A stretch of DNA of 64,000 nucleotides from Lewinellaceae bacterium (GCA_020636095.1 JACJYN010000007.1:1-64000), one strand, 5' to 3'; positions 33,276 to 43,787 are shown, numbered from the stretch's first letter. The notes: generated by a model from the letters alone, not told the origin. Made by a program: numbers and translations.

Positions 33276-35111
33276 TTATCGAATTAAACTGAGGGTTTGC
33301 TTGAGTTGCGCCTCCCCAATGGACAGGGAGTAGTAATAAACGCTAACCGGCAGTTCCTTGCCTTTGTAAGTGCCGTCCCACCGAACGCTATCCTTCTGGT
33401 ATCCTCTCTTTTGAAAGACGACAGTACCCCACCGGTTGAAGATAGTAAGTTCATTCTGCGGGAATTTTTCCAGGCCAGGAAACTCCAGTACGTCATTTTT
33501 GCCATCCCCGTTGGGGCTAATGACGGAAATGGGCTTAAGGGTAAGCAACGTGTTTTCCACAACAAGCACCTTCACGCTATCCTGATAGCTACAACCGGCA
33601 GCATCCGTTATAGTGACTAAAAAGAGTGTGGAATCCATGGGGTTGACCTTAATTGTGTCTTCAAGGGGCCCCTCAATCTCGTATTTGTCACTTTCCCAAA
33701 AATAGGCCACTCCTCCGCTGGCGAAGAGCCGGACCGGTTGCCCCGCAAGCACGCAGGTGTCGGGCCCGGCGGCGCCTGCGGGAACCTGGACGGGGATGGC
33801 CAACATGGCCGTATCGGTGTTGCAATCGTTGCTGGCTACGGCTGAAATTATAAACGATTCCCTGATGGCCAGGCTGATCCAGTTTCCTCCTTCGGATATA
33901 AGTACGGCATCCTCTGGAAATAGCCACAGGTAGTTTTCTCCGCCCGACGCCTCGACTTCAACGGTATCCCCCGGGCAAGCGGGAGAGGGGAAGGCCATTA
34001 ATCCAATCTCCAAAGGTGGTGGGGCGGCTACCTGAATAGCGTCCTGGCGGCGGCAGCCCAGTGCGTCGGTTACAGTAAGGCTATAGTTGCCTGGAGCAAA
34101 AGCCCAGGTAAAAGGGCCATTGGCGCCGTCGCTCCATTGATAAGTGTAAGGCGCCGTCGGTGGCATGGCCTCCAGCAGCAGAGAGTCTTCCTGACACCAA
34201 AAGACACTGTCGGCCAGAAAAGAAGCGGGCAGGCTGCTGATGTCAACTCTTATGGAATCGGATGCCGGGCACCCCTCGGCCGAAAAGGCCAGTAACTGGT
34301 ACCATCCGCTGCCATCGGCCAGAATGGCGGCGGTCATTTCGCCGGTACTCCATATAATAGAATCGGCATCCAGAAACAGCGGCGCTATCGCCAGGCTGTC
34401 CGCGTCACACAAAACGGTATCAGGGGGTAGCTGTACAATGGGCAGGGGCGCTGTTTCAATGGCGCCAAAGAGGGTGTCTGCACATCCGGTAGCATCGGTG
34501 AGGGTTATGCTGAATGGGCCGGGCGGCAAACTGCCGACAACGGCTCCGCTTTGGCCTCCGCTCCAATTGTAAGAATAGGGTAGGGTGCCGCCAATGGTGA
34601 GCCCTACTTCGGCTTCGCCATTGTTATTTCCCGGGCAACTGGGGGCAAGAACATTTACTTCCGCTTTAATAGTATAAGCCTGTAGGCTGGCTACAAGGCT
34701 TATTCCATCAGCCTGATATATTCCCGCCTGAAAACCTGGACTATCCTCATAAATCACCGATACGCTATCGGCCAGGCAGCCGCCGGGTAGCAATGCCCGG
34801 AACCGGTACGCCTCACCACCTTGCAGCCCCTCTGTAAAGCCATCTTCTCCGTACGCAATTAGCGCGGTATTTTCTGCTTCCCAGATGACTTTGCCGGCGC
34901 AGAACCACTGGCCGTTACGCAGGGCGCCTGCTTGTATTTCCGTCCCTATCGGCAGCGGCGCTCCATCCAGCTGAGGAGCGGCGGCCACCGGCAGGATAAT
35001 GGTTGCGTTCTCGCCGGTAGGCACGGGGGTACATTCCGGTTGAGCCGCCAGGGCTGCCGGCAATCCCAGGAAAGCCAGTAGCCTGACGGCACGCTTTCGT
35101 ATTTCAAACAT
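33276..35111 (-). CDS. Secreted adhesin with CHU_C (gliding-type) C-terminal domain
   Basis: 611 residues with a signal peptide (ends ALAAQ, residue 23) and Ig-like/SprB-type repeats (PGNNNGEAEVGLTIGGTLPYSYNW, then SLPPGPFSITLTDATGC; again PYTYQWSDG ... GNYSLTVTDALGC). A C-terminal CHU_C domain follows (ISPNGDGKNDVLEFPGLEKF, LTIFNRWGTVVFQK), which directs T9SS export and surface attachment. The N-terminal module (TGENATIILPV ... WFCAGKVIWE) recurs in the neighbouring upstream protein. It lies between a BACON-repeat protein gene (15 bp away) and its PorP/SprF partner. Confidence 0.92.
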   Translation of the reverse strand: MFEIRKRAVRLLAFLGLPAALAAQPECTPVPTGENATIILPVAAAPQLDGAPLPIGTEIQAGALRNGQWFCAGKVIWEAENTALIAYGEDGFTEGLQGGEAYRFRALLPGGCLADSVSVIYEDSPGFQAGIYQADGISLVASLQAYTIKAEVNVLAPSCPGNNNGEAEVGLTIGGTLPYSYNWSGGQSGAVVGSLPPGPFSITLTDATGCADTLFGAIETAPLPIVQLPPDTVLCDADSLAIAPLFLDADSIIWSTGEMTAAILADGSGWYQLLAFSAEGCPASDSIRVDISSLPASFLADSVFWCQEDSLLLEAMPPTAPYTYQWSDGANGPFTWAFAPGNYSLTVTDALGCRRQDAIQVAAPPPLEIGLMAFPSPACPGDTVEVEASGGENYLWLFPEDAVLISEGGNWISLAIRESFIISAVASNDCNTDTAMLAIPVQVPAGAAGPDTCVLAGQPVRLFASGGVAYFWESDKYEIEGPLEDTIKVNPMDSTLFLVTITDAAGCSYQDSVKVLVVENTLLTLKPISVISPNGDGKNDVLEFPGLEKFPQNELTIFNRWGTVVFQKRGYQKDSVRWDGTYKGKELPVSVYYYSLSIGEAQLKQTLSLIR

Positions 35112-35126
35112 TGGCTTTTGCTTAAC

Positions 35127-38100
35127 TTAGTGAATGATCATCAATCTCCGGGTGTCCATTTGACCATTTTCAGATCGGAGCACTACCTGATATAAGCCGG
35201 CGGGAAGCTCCCGTGTGTTCCATTCCACTGATAGTTCTTGTTCTCCGCCGTCCAGGTGTTTACGCTTCAGCGCCTCCCCCCGGGCAGAGATGAGGTATAT
35301 TTCCAGCCCCTGAGCGGAAGCCTTGTTGCTGATGAATAACCGAACGGACTCATTCGCCGGGTTGGGTAGAATCCTGCATTCCAGTACTTTTTCTGCTGGG
35401 GTTCCGGAAGCAGACAGGCTTTCCCAACTTTGCAGATAGTATATATTGTCGGTGGCATAGAGGGCAGGCTGGTTCCAACTGGGGCGCAGGACGAACTCGC
35501 GGCCACCGGCATGGCTCCAGGCGCGCACCTGGAAGGGAGCGCTTTCCAACAGTCCACCGGCAGTAGACGAAGGTTCATCCTGGCCGAAGACGGGGAAGGC
35601 CAGGTTGTCTCCTTTGTAAACAGCGGCGCCTGCGAGCTGTCCGCCAGCTGTAAAGACGCCTAATTCATCTCCGGGTTCCAGTATTTCGGAGAGCAGGCTG
35701 CCGGGTAACACAAGGGTGGCATTGCTGCCTGTTTTTGGCAGGGGAGAGGTAAAATGAACCGGTTCTGCCGGTGAGGTGCGCATCCCCGGCAGGAGGTGGC
35801 CAGGTGCTCCGCTGCCCGGCCGCATGCCGTTGGCGGCATATAACAAGCTACCCGGGCCGGTGGCGCGCAGTTGGTAGCCCTGCGTAGGCTTCAGCTCGCC
35901 GATTCCGTTGAAGAAGCCGGGGATGTAAACCTCCCCATCTACATCCTTGACCAACTCGATGACGGGGGTAATGGATTGCAGTGCCTCGACGGCATCTCGT
36001 GGCGTATCGGGGAGGTAGGCAATGAACTGCCACCCCGTCTGAATAGGGATAGGCGTGTTTTCCGGTTTCACCTTTCGGCCTTCGACCACCAGGTCAATAT
36101 CACTATTGGCTCTCACTTTGTATCCTTCCTGTATGCTCCAATCGCCGATCTGATTGATGCCGAGAGCAGGGATGGCGGGGACGCCCAGGTCGTCCTTTAC
36201 CAGGGCGATCTCACTTTGGATGGCGTCGAATACCGCCAGCATGTTGCTGTCCCGGGGGATGACGTAGCTGGAGATGAGGTTCCACCCTTCTTCCAGTGGA
36301 ATGAGGAGTCGGGTGCTTCCGCTGAGTTCTGAAACAGCGCTGATGCCATCCACCTCAAAGGTATCGGTGCTGATGATGGTGACCGGGCCAATCTGAGTAC
36401 CTTCGGGCAGATAATTTGCCGTTATGTCTACCTCCTCTTGTTCAGAAACATCCCAGACAAGAACCGTGAAGGGCTCGCCGTCGTCAAAGCCGTTCTTGTC
36501 CGGAGCAGCGGCATCGTTTCCATAAACAGGGAAGCCGATAAAGCCACTTTGTATGGTATCAAAGCCGGCGCAGAACCGCTCGCCGTTGTGCTCGTAAAAG
36601 AAGCCGATCAGGTCGCCGGCTTCCAACGGCTGCCCGTTGACCTCTGAGGTTAGAGTGTCTACGATAATAATGGTGTGGTTTTCTCCGGTTTGGGTGACCT
36701 GCCAGCCAGGGCCGGAAGGGGTTACGCCACTGCCGCTTTGGGTAAGGGTGGCCTGAGCAGAGGCGCCGTTGCCGCTGACAATAATATTGGCTGACCGGCT
36801 TGAAGGTTGGGTATTGGCTATGTAACAAACGGTGAGGGTGTCGACACCAGGCCCGCCGACACCGGGGAGAACCGCAAATACCCAAGTACTGTCGGCGGAA
36901 GCAGACCAGGCGACGTTGCTGGTGACGGTAAAGTCGAAACAGCTTTGGGCGTTAGATACGGTGGCCACAGGCGGGGTAATGGTAATGTTGGCCGTGCTTC
37001 CTCCCTGTTGAATAAGGGTAGCCTGATCGGAAGCGCCGCTGCCGGCAACGGAGATATCCGCCTGCCGGCTGATGGTTGCGGTATTTTCCTGGAAGCAGAC
37101 GGTGATGGTAGTGCTCCCCGCCGCACCGGAGCTGGGCGAAATGGAAGTTACCCAGGTGGCGTTGCCGGAAGCCGTCCAAGCGATGTTGCTGCTGACAGTA
37201 AAGTCGAAACAGCCGGGGGAGCTGGAGACGTTGGCAGTGGGCGGGGTGATGGTGATGCTGGGTGTGACGCCCTGCTGGTCAAGGGTTGCCTGTCCTGAAG
37301 CGCCGGCGCCGGTGACGGAAATGGTTGCCTGCCGGCTGGTGGTTGCGGTATTTTCCTGGTAGCAGACGGTGATGGTAGTGCTTCCCGCCGCACCGGAGCT
37401 GGGCGAAATGGAAGTTACCCAGGTGGCGTTGTCGGAAGCGGACCAAGCCACGTTGCTGTTGACAGTAAAGTCGAAACAGCCGGGGGAGCTGGAGACGGAG
37501 GCGTTGGGTGGCGTGATGGTGACGCTGGCCGCCGCCCCTTGCTGGGTGAGGGTTGCGTTATCAGAGGCGCCGTTGCCGGCAACGGAGATGGTAGCCTGCC
37601 GGCTGGTGGTTGCGGTATTTTCCTGGTAGCAGACGGTAATGGTAGTGCTTCCCGCCGCACCGGAGCTGGGCGAAATGGAAGTTACCCAGGTGGCGTTATC
37701 GGAAGCGGACCAAGCCACGTTGCTGTTGACGGTAAAATCGAAACAGCCCGAGGCGCTGGAGACGGAGGCGTTGGGTGGCGTGATGGAGATGGAGGGTGCG
37801 GCCCCCGCCTGAAAAAGGCTGGCTTCGCTAACAATGCCTCCTCCCGAAGCAGTCAGCGTAGCGGTGCGCCCGCTGGTACCTGTATTTCCAGCATAACAAA
37901 CCTCGATATCAAAAGCGCCCGGCCCTCCGTTGTCGGGAGTGAAGGAGGTGATCCAACTTTCATTGGAGAAGATATTCCAATCCACATTAGAGGTGAGTGT
38001 GTAAAAGACGCAACTTCCAGTGGCGCTGACGGATTGGCTGGATGGGGTAAGGGTGATTTCGGGCAGGGAGTTGCAATCCCAGATCGTTTGCCTATTAGTT

Positions 38101-38762
38101 AGGGGAAAGAACCCCGTAATCGGCATGCAACTGAAGATGACAGGAAAACCACTACAATTCTGAAGAACCGTACCGTCACAAGCATATAATGTGCTGGAAG
38201 CCCCGAGAGGAACCCCGAGAGAGCTACAGTTTACTACATATTCAACAACCGTATATCCAAATACTTGAGCGGTATTGATTTCGGTAAAACAATCGGAACA
38301 ATCTGCATTATTAATGAGGCCTTGCACCCAGCCCTGATTAATGATGTCACCAGTCGAAGGGCAAGGAAGGCTTCCAACCACCGTAAGGGTGCCTGAGGCC
38401 GATTCGGAGGGATTGGCTATATCAAAGGCCGTCACGGGATAAGTTCCGGGCGGAAGTATTCCAATATCCACTGGGAGCGTATAGGGAATAATAGGAAAAT
38501 TACAAGGATTTCCTCCGCTGGTGTCGAAAAAATCTAGCCCGATATTGATGTTTCTGGATGCGTCGATCTCGATAGAATTGACAAATACATCGGTACAATT
38601 ATCAAAATACCGGCCAAAAACTTCTACGGTGACATTGGTAGGATAAACGACCGTGGAAGCCGGGTTGAAACCAACGTTATCGATAGCTTGTGCGCCAATT
38701 GAGATTGGAGAAGAAAAACAGAACATTGCCACAAAAAGAAACGAAAAGTAGCATTTCTTCAT
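35127..38762 (-). CDS. Large T9SS-exported protein with five BACON repeats
   Basis: 1211 residues with a signal peptide (ends ISIGAQA). Five BACON domains of about 88 residues span roughly 229-676 (repeated core CFDFTVNSNVAWSASDNATW); three central copies are almost identical in DNA. Two copies of a module also found in the next gene follow (TGENHTIIIVDT...GERFCAGFD and TGSNATLVLPGS...), and a type A T9SS sorting domain ends the protein (ILPNPANESVRLFISN to LPAGLYQVVLRSENGQMDTRR). BACON domains are thought to bind mucin or carbohydrate, so an adhesion role is likely. The start MKKCYFSF at 38762 replaces a longer frame lacking a signal peptide. Confidence 0.92.
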   Translation of the reverse strand: MKKCYFSFLFVAMFCFSSPISIGAQAIDNVGFNPASTVVYPTNVTVEVFGRYFDNCTDVFVNSIEIDASRNINIGLDFFDTSGGNPCNFPIIPYTLPVDIGILPPGTYPVTAFDIANPSESASGTLTVVGSLPCPSTGDIINQGWVQGLINNADCSDCFTEINTAQVFGYTVVEYVVNCSSLGVPLGASSTLYACDGTVLQNCSGFPVIFSCMPITGFFPLTNRQTIWDCNSLPEITLTPSSQSVSATGSCVFYTLTSNVDWNIFSNESWITSFTPDNGGPGAFDIEVCYAGNTGTSGRTATLTASGGGIVSEASLFQAGAAPSISITPPNASVSSASGCFDFTVNSNVAWSASDNATWVTSISPSSGAAGSTTITVCYQENTATTSRQATISVAGNGASDNATLTQQGAAASVTITPPNASVSSSPGCFDFTVNSNVAWSASDNATWVTSISPSSGAAGSTTITVCYQENTATTSRQATISVTGAGASGQATLDQQGVTPSITITPPTANVSSSPGCFDFTVSSNIAWTASGNATWVTSISPSSGAAGSTTITVCFQENTATISRQADISVAGSGASDQATLIQQGGSTANITITPPVATVSNAQSCFDFTVTSNVAWSASADSTWVFAVLPGVGGPGVDTLTVCYIANTQPSSRSANIIVSGNGASAQATLTQSGSGVTPSGPGWQVTQTGENHTIIIVDTLTSEVNGQPLEAGDLIGFFYEHNGERFCAGFDTIQSGFIGFPVYGNDAAAPDKNGFDDGEPFTVLVWDVSEQEEVDITANYLPEGTQIGPVTIISTDTFEVDGISAVSELSGSTRLLIPLEEGWNLISSYVIPRDSNMLAVFDAIQSEIALVKDDLGVPAIPALGINQIGDWSIQEGYKVRANSDIDLVVEGRKVKPENTPIPIQTGWQFIAYLPDTPRDAVEALQSITPVIELVKDVDGEVYIPGFFNGIGELKPTQGYQLRATGPGSLLYAANGMRPGSGAPGHLLPGMRTSPAEPVHFTSPLPKTGSNATLVLPGSLLSEILEPGDELGVFTAGGQLAGAAVYKGDNLAFPVFGQDEPSSTAGGLLESAPFQVRAWSHAGGREFVLRPSWNQPALYATDNIYYLQSWESLSASGTPAEKVLECRILPNPANESVRLFISNKASAQGLEIYLISARGEALKRKHLDGGEQELSVEWNTRELPAGLYQVVLRSENGQMDTRRLMIIH

Positions 38763-38900
38763 CGCGAAGGGATTTAAAGTGTTTATGAAAAGGGTATTGT
38801 TGACATAGCAGGAATGGCTATCGTTGTTTGTCAGGAGCGCATAACGCCTCAAATTTCGGGTAAAGAACTTTGAATACCCTGATGGAGTATTTCATATTCC

Positions 38901-38908
38901 CAAATATA
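38901..38908 (-). promoter_or_regulatory. Candidate -7 box for the T9SS operon
   Basis: TATATTTG on the minus strand matches TAnnTTTG. It would give a leader of about 130 bases before the BACON-protein start. No -33 TTTG is visible at the right distance. The remaining gap 38763-39123 has no gene. Confidence 0.4.
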
Positions 38909-39123
38909 ACATTTTTTGTAAATCTATGTCTTGTCGGCACTCCCGGCTCTGTATTTCTCGGCCCGGGCACTTCGCATAGGCGGTTACCGCTCAGGCCGAA
39001 GGCTACCATACGTTCAGATTGCCGGAAATGATCATCGGTTGGGTAAGGCAGGTTCAACATCAGGCAGGCAGCGCTGCGGAACAATACCGGCGGGGTAGGT
39101 TATTCATCAAAATCCTTACGCTC

Positions 39124-39287
39124 TAGGAGCCTGTCGGAGAAGTGTTGGTGAGGCGAGAACGAGCAAATATTATTCTGAACGAGGCGCGATGAAGGAGCAT
39201 AGTGGAGCTACGCGACTGAAAAGCAACGAAGTGCAGAACAATATTTGCCGTTCGCAGTCCATCAAGTATTTCTCCGACAGGCTCCTA
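39124..39287. repeat. Long-hairpin element, copy 2
   Basis: 164-bp element with perfect 18-bp ends TAGGAGCCTGTCGGAGAA and its complement, and long inner complementarity (GAACGAGCAAATATTATTCTG with CAGAACAATATTTGCCGTTC). It is highly similar over its full length to 56356-56518 in the opposite orientation. Its right end CTA (39285-39287) is the TAG stop codon of the adjacent minus-strand gene. Confidence 0.9.
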
Positions 39288-40032
39288 GATTTCCTTTATC
39301 CAAATATTTCGAAACTGAACCAGGCTGGAGGCGCCTTTCAATTTACCGGTATCGGGGTTGATTCCTCCGTGATGCTGCAAACCGATTGGGCCTTTTACAT
39401 TCAATCCGGGGTAGTAGGCATTATCGATTACGATCTGCCCGTTATTGATGATCGTGATCCGTTCACCTTTTACAATGATGTCGAATACATTCCAGTGGCC
39501 GACGAGATTATCAGCGTTTACTGAAGGCACGGCAGCAGCTCTTACTTCTGCGGGGAGGTCTTTGTTGTTTCTAATCGACCACAACTCCCCGGAGCCTACC
39601 GCCCAGCACCAGAGATTTACCTGTCCTGCACCTTTTAAGAGAATGCCCGAATCGGAATTGGGTACGGGAGGTTCAATGATCTTGCCATCCTCGTCTCTGA
39701 GGTATTCTCCATTTGGCAATATGGTCGGCAGCGGAAACAAATGATCGCCATAACCTTTAAACCGCCATTCGATATGCAATTCAAAGTCAGTGAATTCTTT
39801 TTCCGACCATAAATTTTTATCCTTGGCTTCGGAACGGGCATCGTAGTCAATTACTCCGTCGATTACACTCCAGTGGCCGTTATCCCCTTCGGGCGCCTTC
39901 CAGCCGGTAAGGTCTTTCCCGTTAAACAGGGAAGTAAAACCTCTGTCTTTAAAGAAATGGTTTGGTTTGGGCGGAAAGGCTCAGTGAAAAGGCCCCCATT
40001 GTCAGAGCGGTTAAAAATAGTGCATTTTTCAT
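39285..40032 (-). pseudogene. DUF1080 (3-keto-disaccharide hydrolase-like) secreted protein, frameshifted
   Basis: Starts with a signal peptide (MKNALFLTALTMGAFSLSLS, AQ) at 40032 and shifts frame near 39950 within a T/A run (stop TAA at 39949-39951). It then continues with the conserved DUF1080 body: FTSLFNGKDLTGWK, GHWSVIDGVIDYD, FTDFELHIEWRF, SDSGILLKG, GHWNVFDIIVKG and FRNIWIKEI. The family has a jelly-roll fold and includes 3-keto-glycoside hydrolases. A single indel could be real or a sequencing error. The TAG stop is contributed by the end of a hairpin element. The neighbouring Gfo/Idh gene is also damaged. Confidence 0.82.
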
Positions 40033-40218
40033 TTTTATTATTTTATAGGTTTTGAGTAACTATTTAGCCATTGGCGCCCGATGCCCATAAAAATGGGATA
40101 TGGGTTTAATCTGTCGGTTTTTTGCTTTTTTATTATTTTATAGGTATTTGAATCAAAAGTCTGATGAATAGTTACGGTTTTGAATTTCATATCTCCCATC
40201 CTTCCCGGCACTTGCGCC

Positions 40219-41653
40219 TCACAAATTCATTCGCTTCCGGCACATTAGTACTTTCAGGTTTTCGTTGTCCCATTCCAGGCGCTGATCCATTCTGATGGTA
40301 AGGTTGCCGAGGCAAATCGCTTCCGCAATGGTTTGGGCGTTCGGATAACTGCCGCGCGAGGGCTGTCCGCCTTTAAATGAATTGATCATTTCGGTAGTTT
40401 GATCAATGAGTTGCACCTCAGGTATTTGAATGGAAGTTATTTTTTCATCTAGCCTTACCAGCCCCATATAACATTGGGTTGCGATAACCGTAATCGGCAA
40501 GGATGGCGCCTTTTTCACCCACGAACATAACGCCTTCCTGAGTCATGCCTTTACCTTCTTTTTTAAGGAATTCTGGCGTCCTTGGGCGAATGCCTCCCGA
40601 ATACCAGAAGACCTCCATCATTTTATCCCCGCCATTTACCGGTACTTCCCATTGCAATGTAGCAGCATGGGGGTAGGAAAGGTGGTTCTCAACCCAGGTA
40701 CTTCTGAAATCTCTTATTTCGCAGGTAAAACTGGCTGAACCCTCAGCGCTTACGGGCATCCCCAGGTTCAACAGCCGCCAATCCTTCCAAAAACCGTAGT
40801 AGCCCATATCTACCAGGCATCCTGCTCCGAATTCATACCAGCCTCTAAAGACGGTATGCGTATAATCAGGGAATAAGTGCGGGGAAGCGCATACCCAGCC
40901 ACAATTCCCAGTCAAAACCATCCGGGATCGGCGGGGTATTTGTCGGCAGGTAGGGGATCCTGTAGTACATAGGGCGGTTAGTCCAGCGATGCAACTCTTT
41001 TACTTCTCCGATTAAGGTACTGGCGAATCCACTCTTTTAATACATACAGTTCTTTCGGGTCCTGAAAAGCAAATAACTGGGTAGGAAATTTTAGTTTGTT
41101 TCGCCATTTCACAAACCACCCTGGTCTCGTGCATGAAATTACCGACGGGTTTGTGCGATCCGACCATGATTCCTTTCTTCATGGCAGCAGCAGCCACTGT
41201 AGCGTGCAAATGGTCGGGCGTCATAATGAATACGGCATCAACGCCTTTCTCTTTCTCCAATAGTTCCCTGAAATCGGCATAGGCGGTGCATCCTTTATAT
41301 GCTGCTTTGCCTGCATTTTCCGCATAAAACTCATTGATCCTGGCACGGCCTACTTCTCTGCCTCCCGGTGCGCCTTTTTTCTCGCCTTTCGATTTTCCCC
41401 ACAGGGGATAATCATAACTTTCCCGGTTGGGGTCACAAACAGATACGAATTGTAATTCCGGACGTTGTAACCAGTCCGGCAGCATTTTTAGGGCCTGCGT
41501 ACCACAACCGATCAAGGCAACATTTATTTTATCGCTCGGTGCGGCCCGGCCTGTTCCTCCCAATACTTTTGCGGGAACAACCGTCAGTCCGATTCCGGAT
41601 ACGGCAGCGGCCTTAATAAATTCCCGGCGTGTCAAGTCTTTAGTTTTTTTCAT
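40219..41653 (-). pseudogene. Tat-exported Gfo/Idh/MocA oxidoreductase, multiply frameshifted
   Basis: N-terminal twin-arginine signal (LTRREFIKAAAVSGIGL), Rossmann motif VALIGCGTQA and the HKPVGN active-site lysine motif are in 41653-41012. The body continues out of frame as LFAFQDPKELYVLKEWI, IGEVKELHRWTNRP and GFDWELWLG, then in 40921-40445 (VDMGYYGFWKDWRLLNLG) and 40518-40219 (AEAICLGNLTIRMDQRLEWD). At least four frame changes are needed, so it is inactive or this stretch has many base-calling errors. Family members oxidise sugars at C3, matching the DUF1080 neighbour's presumed 3-keto-glycoside substrate. Confidence 0.85.
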
Positions 41654-41699
41654 CGGAAAAATATTTATTTTATAAGAAGATAAAGATACGCCGAGGTTT

Positions 41700-43787
41700 T
41701 CAAAACCTATACTTCACCTGCGCCCCCAATTCTGTCCTCCTCGGCCCGGCCACCTCCTCCAGCCCGCTGCCGATGCTGTCCTGGTTGCGCCAGTAGGTTT
41801 GTGCCAGGCGGGCTTCCAGGGTAAGGTTGCGGATGCCTTTGTAGCGGAGGTTGATGTAAAAGCGCGTGCCCCGGTTGTAATAGGCCGGGATGGAGAAAGC
41901 GTATAGCAGGTTGTTCTCAAAAGAATAATAGCGCGCCTGGAAACCATCTGTATCGAAGAGGGCGAAGCGGGTGGTGAAGGACAGCGGGAAGCCGATCGGT
42001 TTGAAGATCACATCCTGGTAGATGACGAAGCCTCGCTGGGTGGTGTTGATCTCATTCTCTGAAAAGCCGACGTCAATGCGGCTGCGCAGTTCCAGCGCTT
42101 TGTTCACCTTCTTGGCCAGGTGCAGGCGGGTTTGGAACACCCGGGTCGGCAAGGTGAAGTTGTTTTTGCCTTCGATCTTGTCGATGTTCCGCTCTTTGGT
42201 TTCGTCGCGCACCTCCAGGTACACCTCCAGGTTGCGCTTGCGGAAGTAGGTGAGGCGGGCGCGGTACTCGTAGCCTCGGGAGGGGGCGTCTGCGTCGAAG
42301 CGGAGCCAGGGGTGCTTCCAGGCGTCGAAGTAAGCGCTGAGTTTCCAGTAGCGGTGGGGGCGCACTTCCAGGCCGAGGTAGGCCCCCGTTTCATTCCGGG
42401 CCCCCGTGGTTTCGGCGAAAGGAGTGGGGAAGAGGGCCTGGTAATCGCGGGGGAAGTGGCGCACCAGCACCGCGAGGTCCACCTTGCGGTCCAGCCCCAT
42501 GAGCAGGCCGTTGAGGGTGGCGATGGCGCCGTTGTCGCTCATGGCGGTCTCGCCGAAGAAATTGTAGTTCTGGAAGGTGAAGCTGTAATCCAGGCTGGCG
42601 TTGAAGAGTCGGTCGCCGCTGAAGTAGAAACGGTTGTAGGGCTGATCGCGCAGTGTGAGATCGGCGTCGATCTGCTCGTATAGCCCATTGAGGGCAATGT
42701 GCCCCCTGTCGCCCTTCCAGCGCAGGCGCCCGCCGAAGGTCGTTTGCCCGAGAGCCCGCTCATCGGCAATCTCACTGTCGGTGCGGTGCAGGCCGGCGAT
42801 ACCCAGTGAACTGATCTGCCGGATGGATTCCTCCACATCGAGGGTGTCGGGCTCCAGCACGTTGCCGTCGCGCCGGCGGTAGGAAGCCAGGGCGGTCACC
42901 TCCAGGTGTTCGCCGAAGCCCAGGGTAGCGGCGGCCCCCCGCTGGAAGTTCGATTCGTTGACGGAGGTATAGGGCCGCAGTACCCGGGCGGTACGCTTGA
43001 TGTTCATTACATAGGAGCTCTTGCCGGCGCCAAAACCAGAGTAGAGAATAAGCCCCTGCCCGAAGCTCACCGCATAGTCCCCGATAGCGATGGCCTTGAT
43101 CGTCCGGTTGTAATCCTTGATGAAAAGGTGAGCCGAGTAAAAGTCGAAGCCCTGTTTATTGCTGCCGGTAAAGAACTCCTCTCCCCGGTCCTTTTCTGCG
43201 GTTAGGCCATAGCTGAGTTTGTTGCTGTAGGAGTGTTTATAGCGCAGGTAGAACTGGTTGGGGTCACCCAGATAGCGCTGGGCCGTTTGCCCTTCTTCGA
43301 GGGGGCTGTATCCCTTTTGCTCCTCCACGATGCGCGACCACCGCAGATACAGCTCGTTCTGTCCTTCCGCCATCATCCGGGGGATGGAGAGCTGGTAGTC
43401 GTCGATTCCTTTATCCACGGTTACGTAAGGCAGCAGACGCCGGATGGTTTGCAGGTCAAAACTGGGGATAGCCTGTAGCTCGTAGATAGAAATAAGGTCT
43501 CCCGCCGTACGCCGGTAGTTGAGCAGCTCCAGAATCTGTATATCGGACAGCAACTGGAGGTTTTGGAGGTCTTCTTCTCCAGCCTCATTCAGGTTCAGGG
43601 GGCGCCTCAAATAGTATTCCAAATCTTCAAAGACGGTGTTGAAGTCGAAATCGCCTTCGCTTTCCGTGTTCTGAAGGAAATCTTCGATCACCTGCTGGGG
43701 AGCGTCCGGCGGTTGCGGCAGGGAGTCGACCTGGGCCAGGGCAGGTAAAGAGAGAAAAGGGGAAAGTATAAGGAAAAGGCGCTTCAT
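41700..43787 (-). CDS. Outer-membrane beta-barrel with N-terminal helix-hairpin-helix domain
   Basis: 695 residues with a signal peptide (ends PALAQ, residue 19). A ComEA-like helix-hairpin-helix region lies at about 50-135 (LNLNEAGEEDLQNLQLLSDIQ, then TAGDLISIYELQAIPSFDLQT), and a long beta-rich part ends in KYRF with terminal aromatic, as outer-membrane barrels do. Such HhH-barrel proteins are widespread in Bacteroidota; the role is unknown (DNA uptake is speculative). The ATG at 43787 gives a clean signal peptide; the longer frame crosses intergenic octamer repeats. Confidence 0.85.
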   Translation of the reverse strand: MKRLFLILSPFLSLPALAQVDSLPQPPDAPQQVIEDFLQNTESEGDFDFNTVFEDLEYYLRRPLNLNEAGEEDLQNLQLLSDIQILELLNYRRTAGDLISIYELQAIPSFDLQTIRRLLPYVTVDKGIDDYQLSIPRMMAEGQNELYLRWSRIVEEQKGYSPLEEGQTAQRYLGDPNQFYLRYKHSYSNKLSYGLTAEKDRGEEFFTGSNKQGFDFYSAHLFIKDYNRTIKAIAIGDYAVSFGQGLILYSGFGAGKSSYVMNIKRTARVLRPYTSVNESNFQRGAAATLGFGEHLEVTALASYRRRDGNVLEPDTLDVEESIRQISSLGIAGLHRTDSEIADERALGQTTFGGRLRWKGDRGHIALNGLYEQIDADLTLRDQPYNRFYFSGDRLFNASLDYSFTFQNYNFFGETAMSDNGAIATLNGLLMGLDRKVDLAVLVRHFPRDYQALFPTPFAETTGARNETGAYLGLEVRPHRYWKLSAYFDAWKHPWLRFDADAPSRGYEYRARLTYFRKRNLEVYLEVRDETKERNIDKIEGKNNFTLPTRVFQTRLHLAKKVNKALELRSRIDVGFSENEINTTQRGFVIYQDVIFKPIGFPLSFTTRFALFDTDGFQARYYSFENNLLYAFSIPAYYNRGTRFYINLRYKGIRNLTLEARLAQTYWRNQDSIGSGLEEVAGPRRTELGAQVKYRF

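Noticed and set aside
41700..43787. Many long opposite-strand frames, for example across 42120-42683 and 54338-55711
   Set aside because: They are high-GC shadows of well-supported genes on the other strand, without family motifs.
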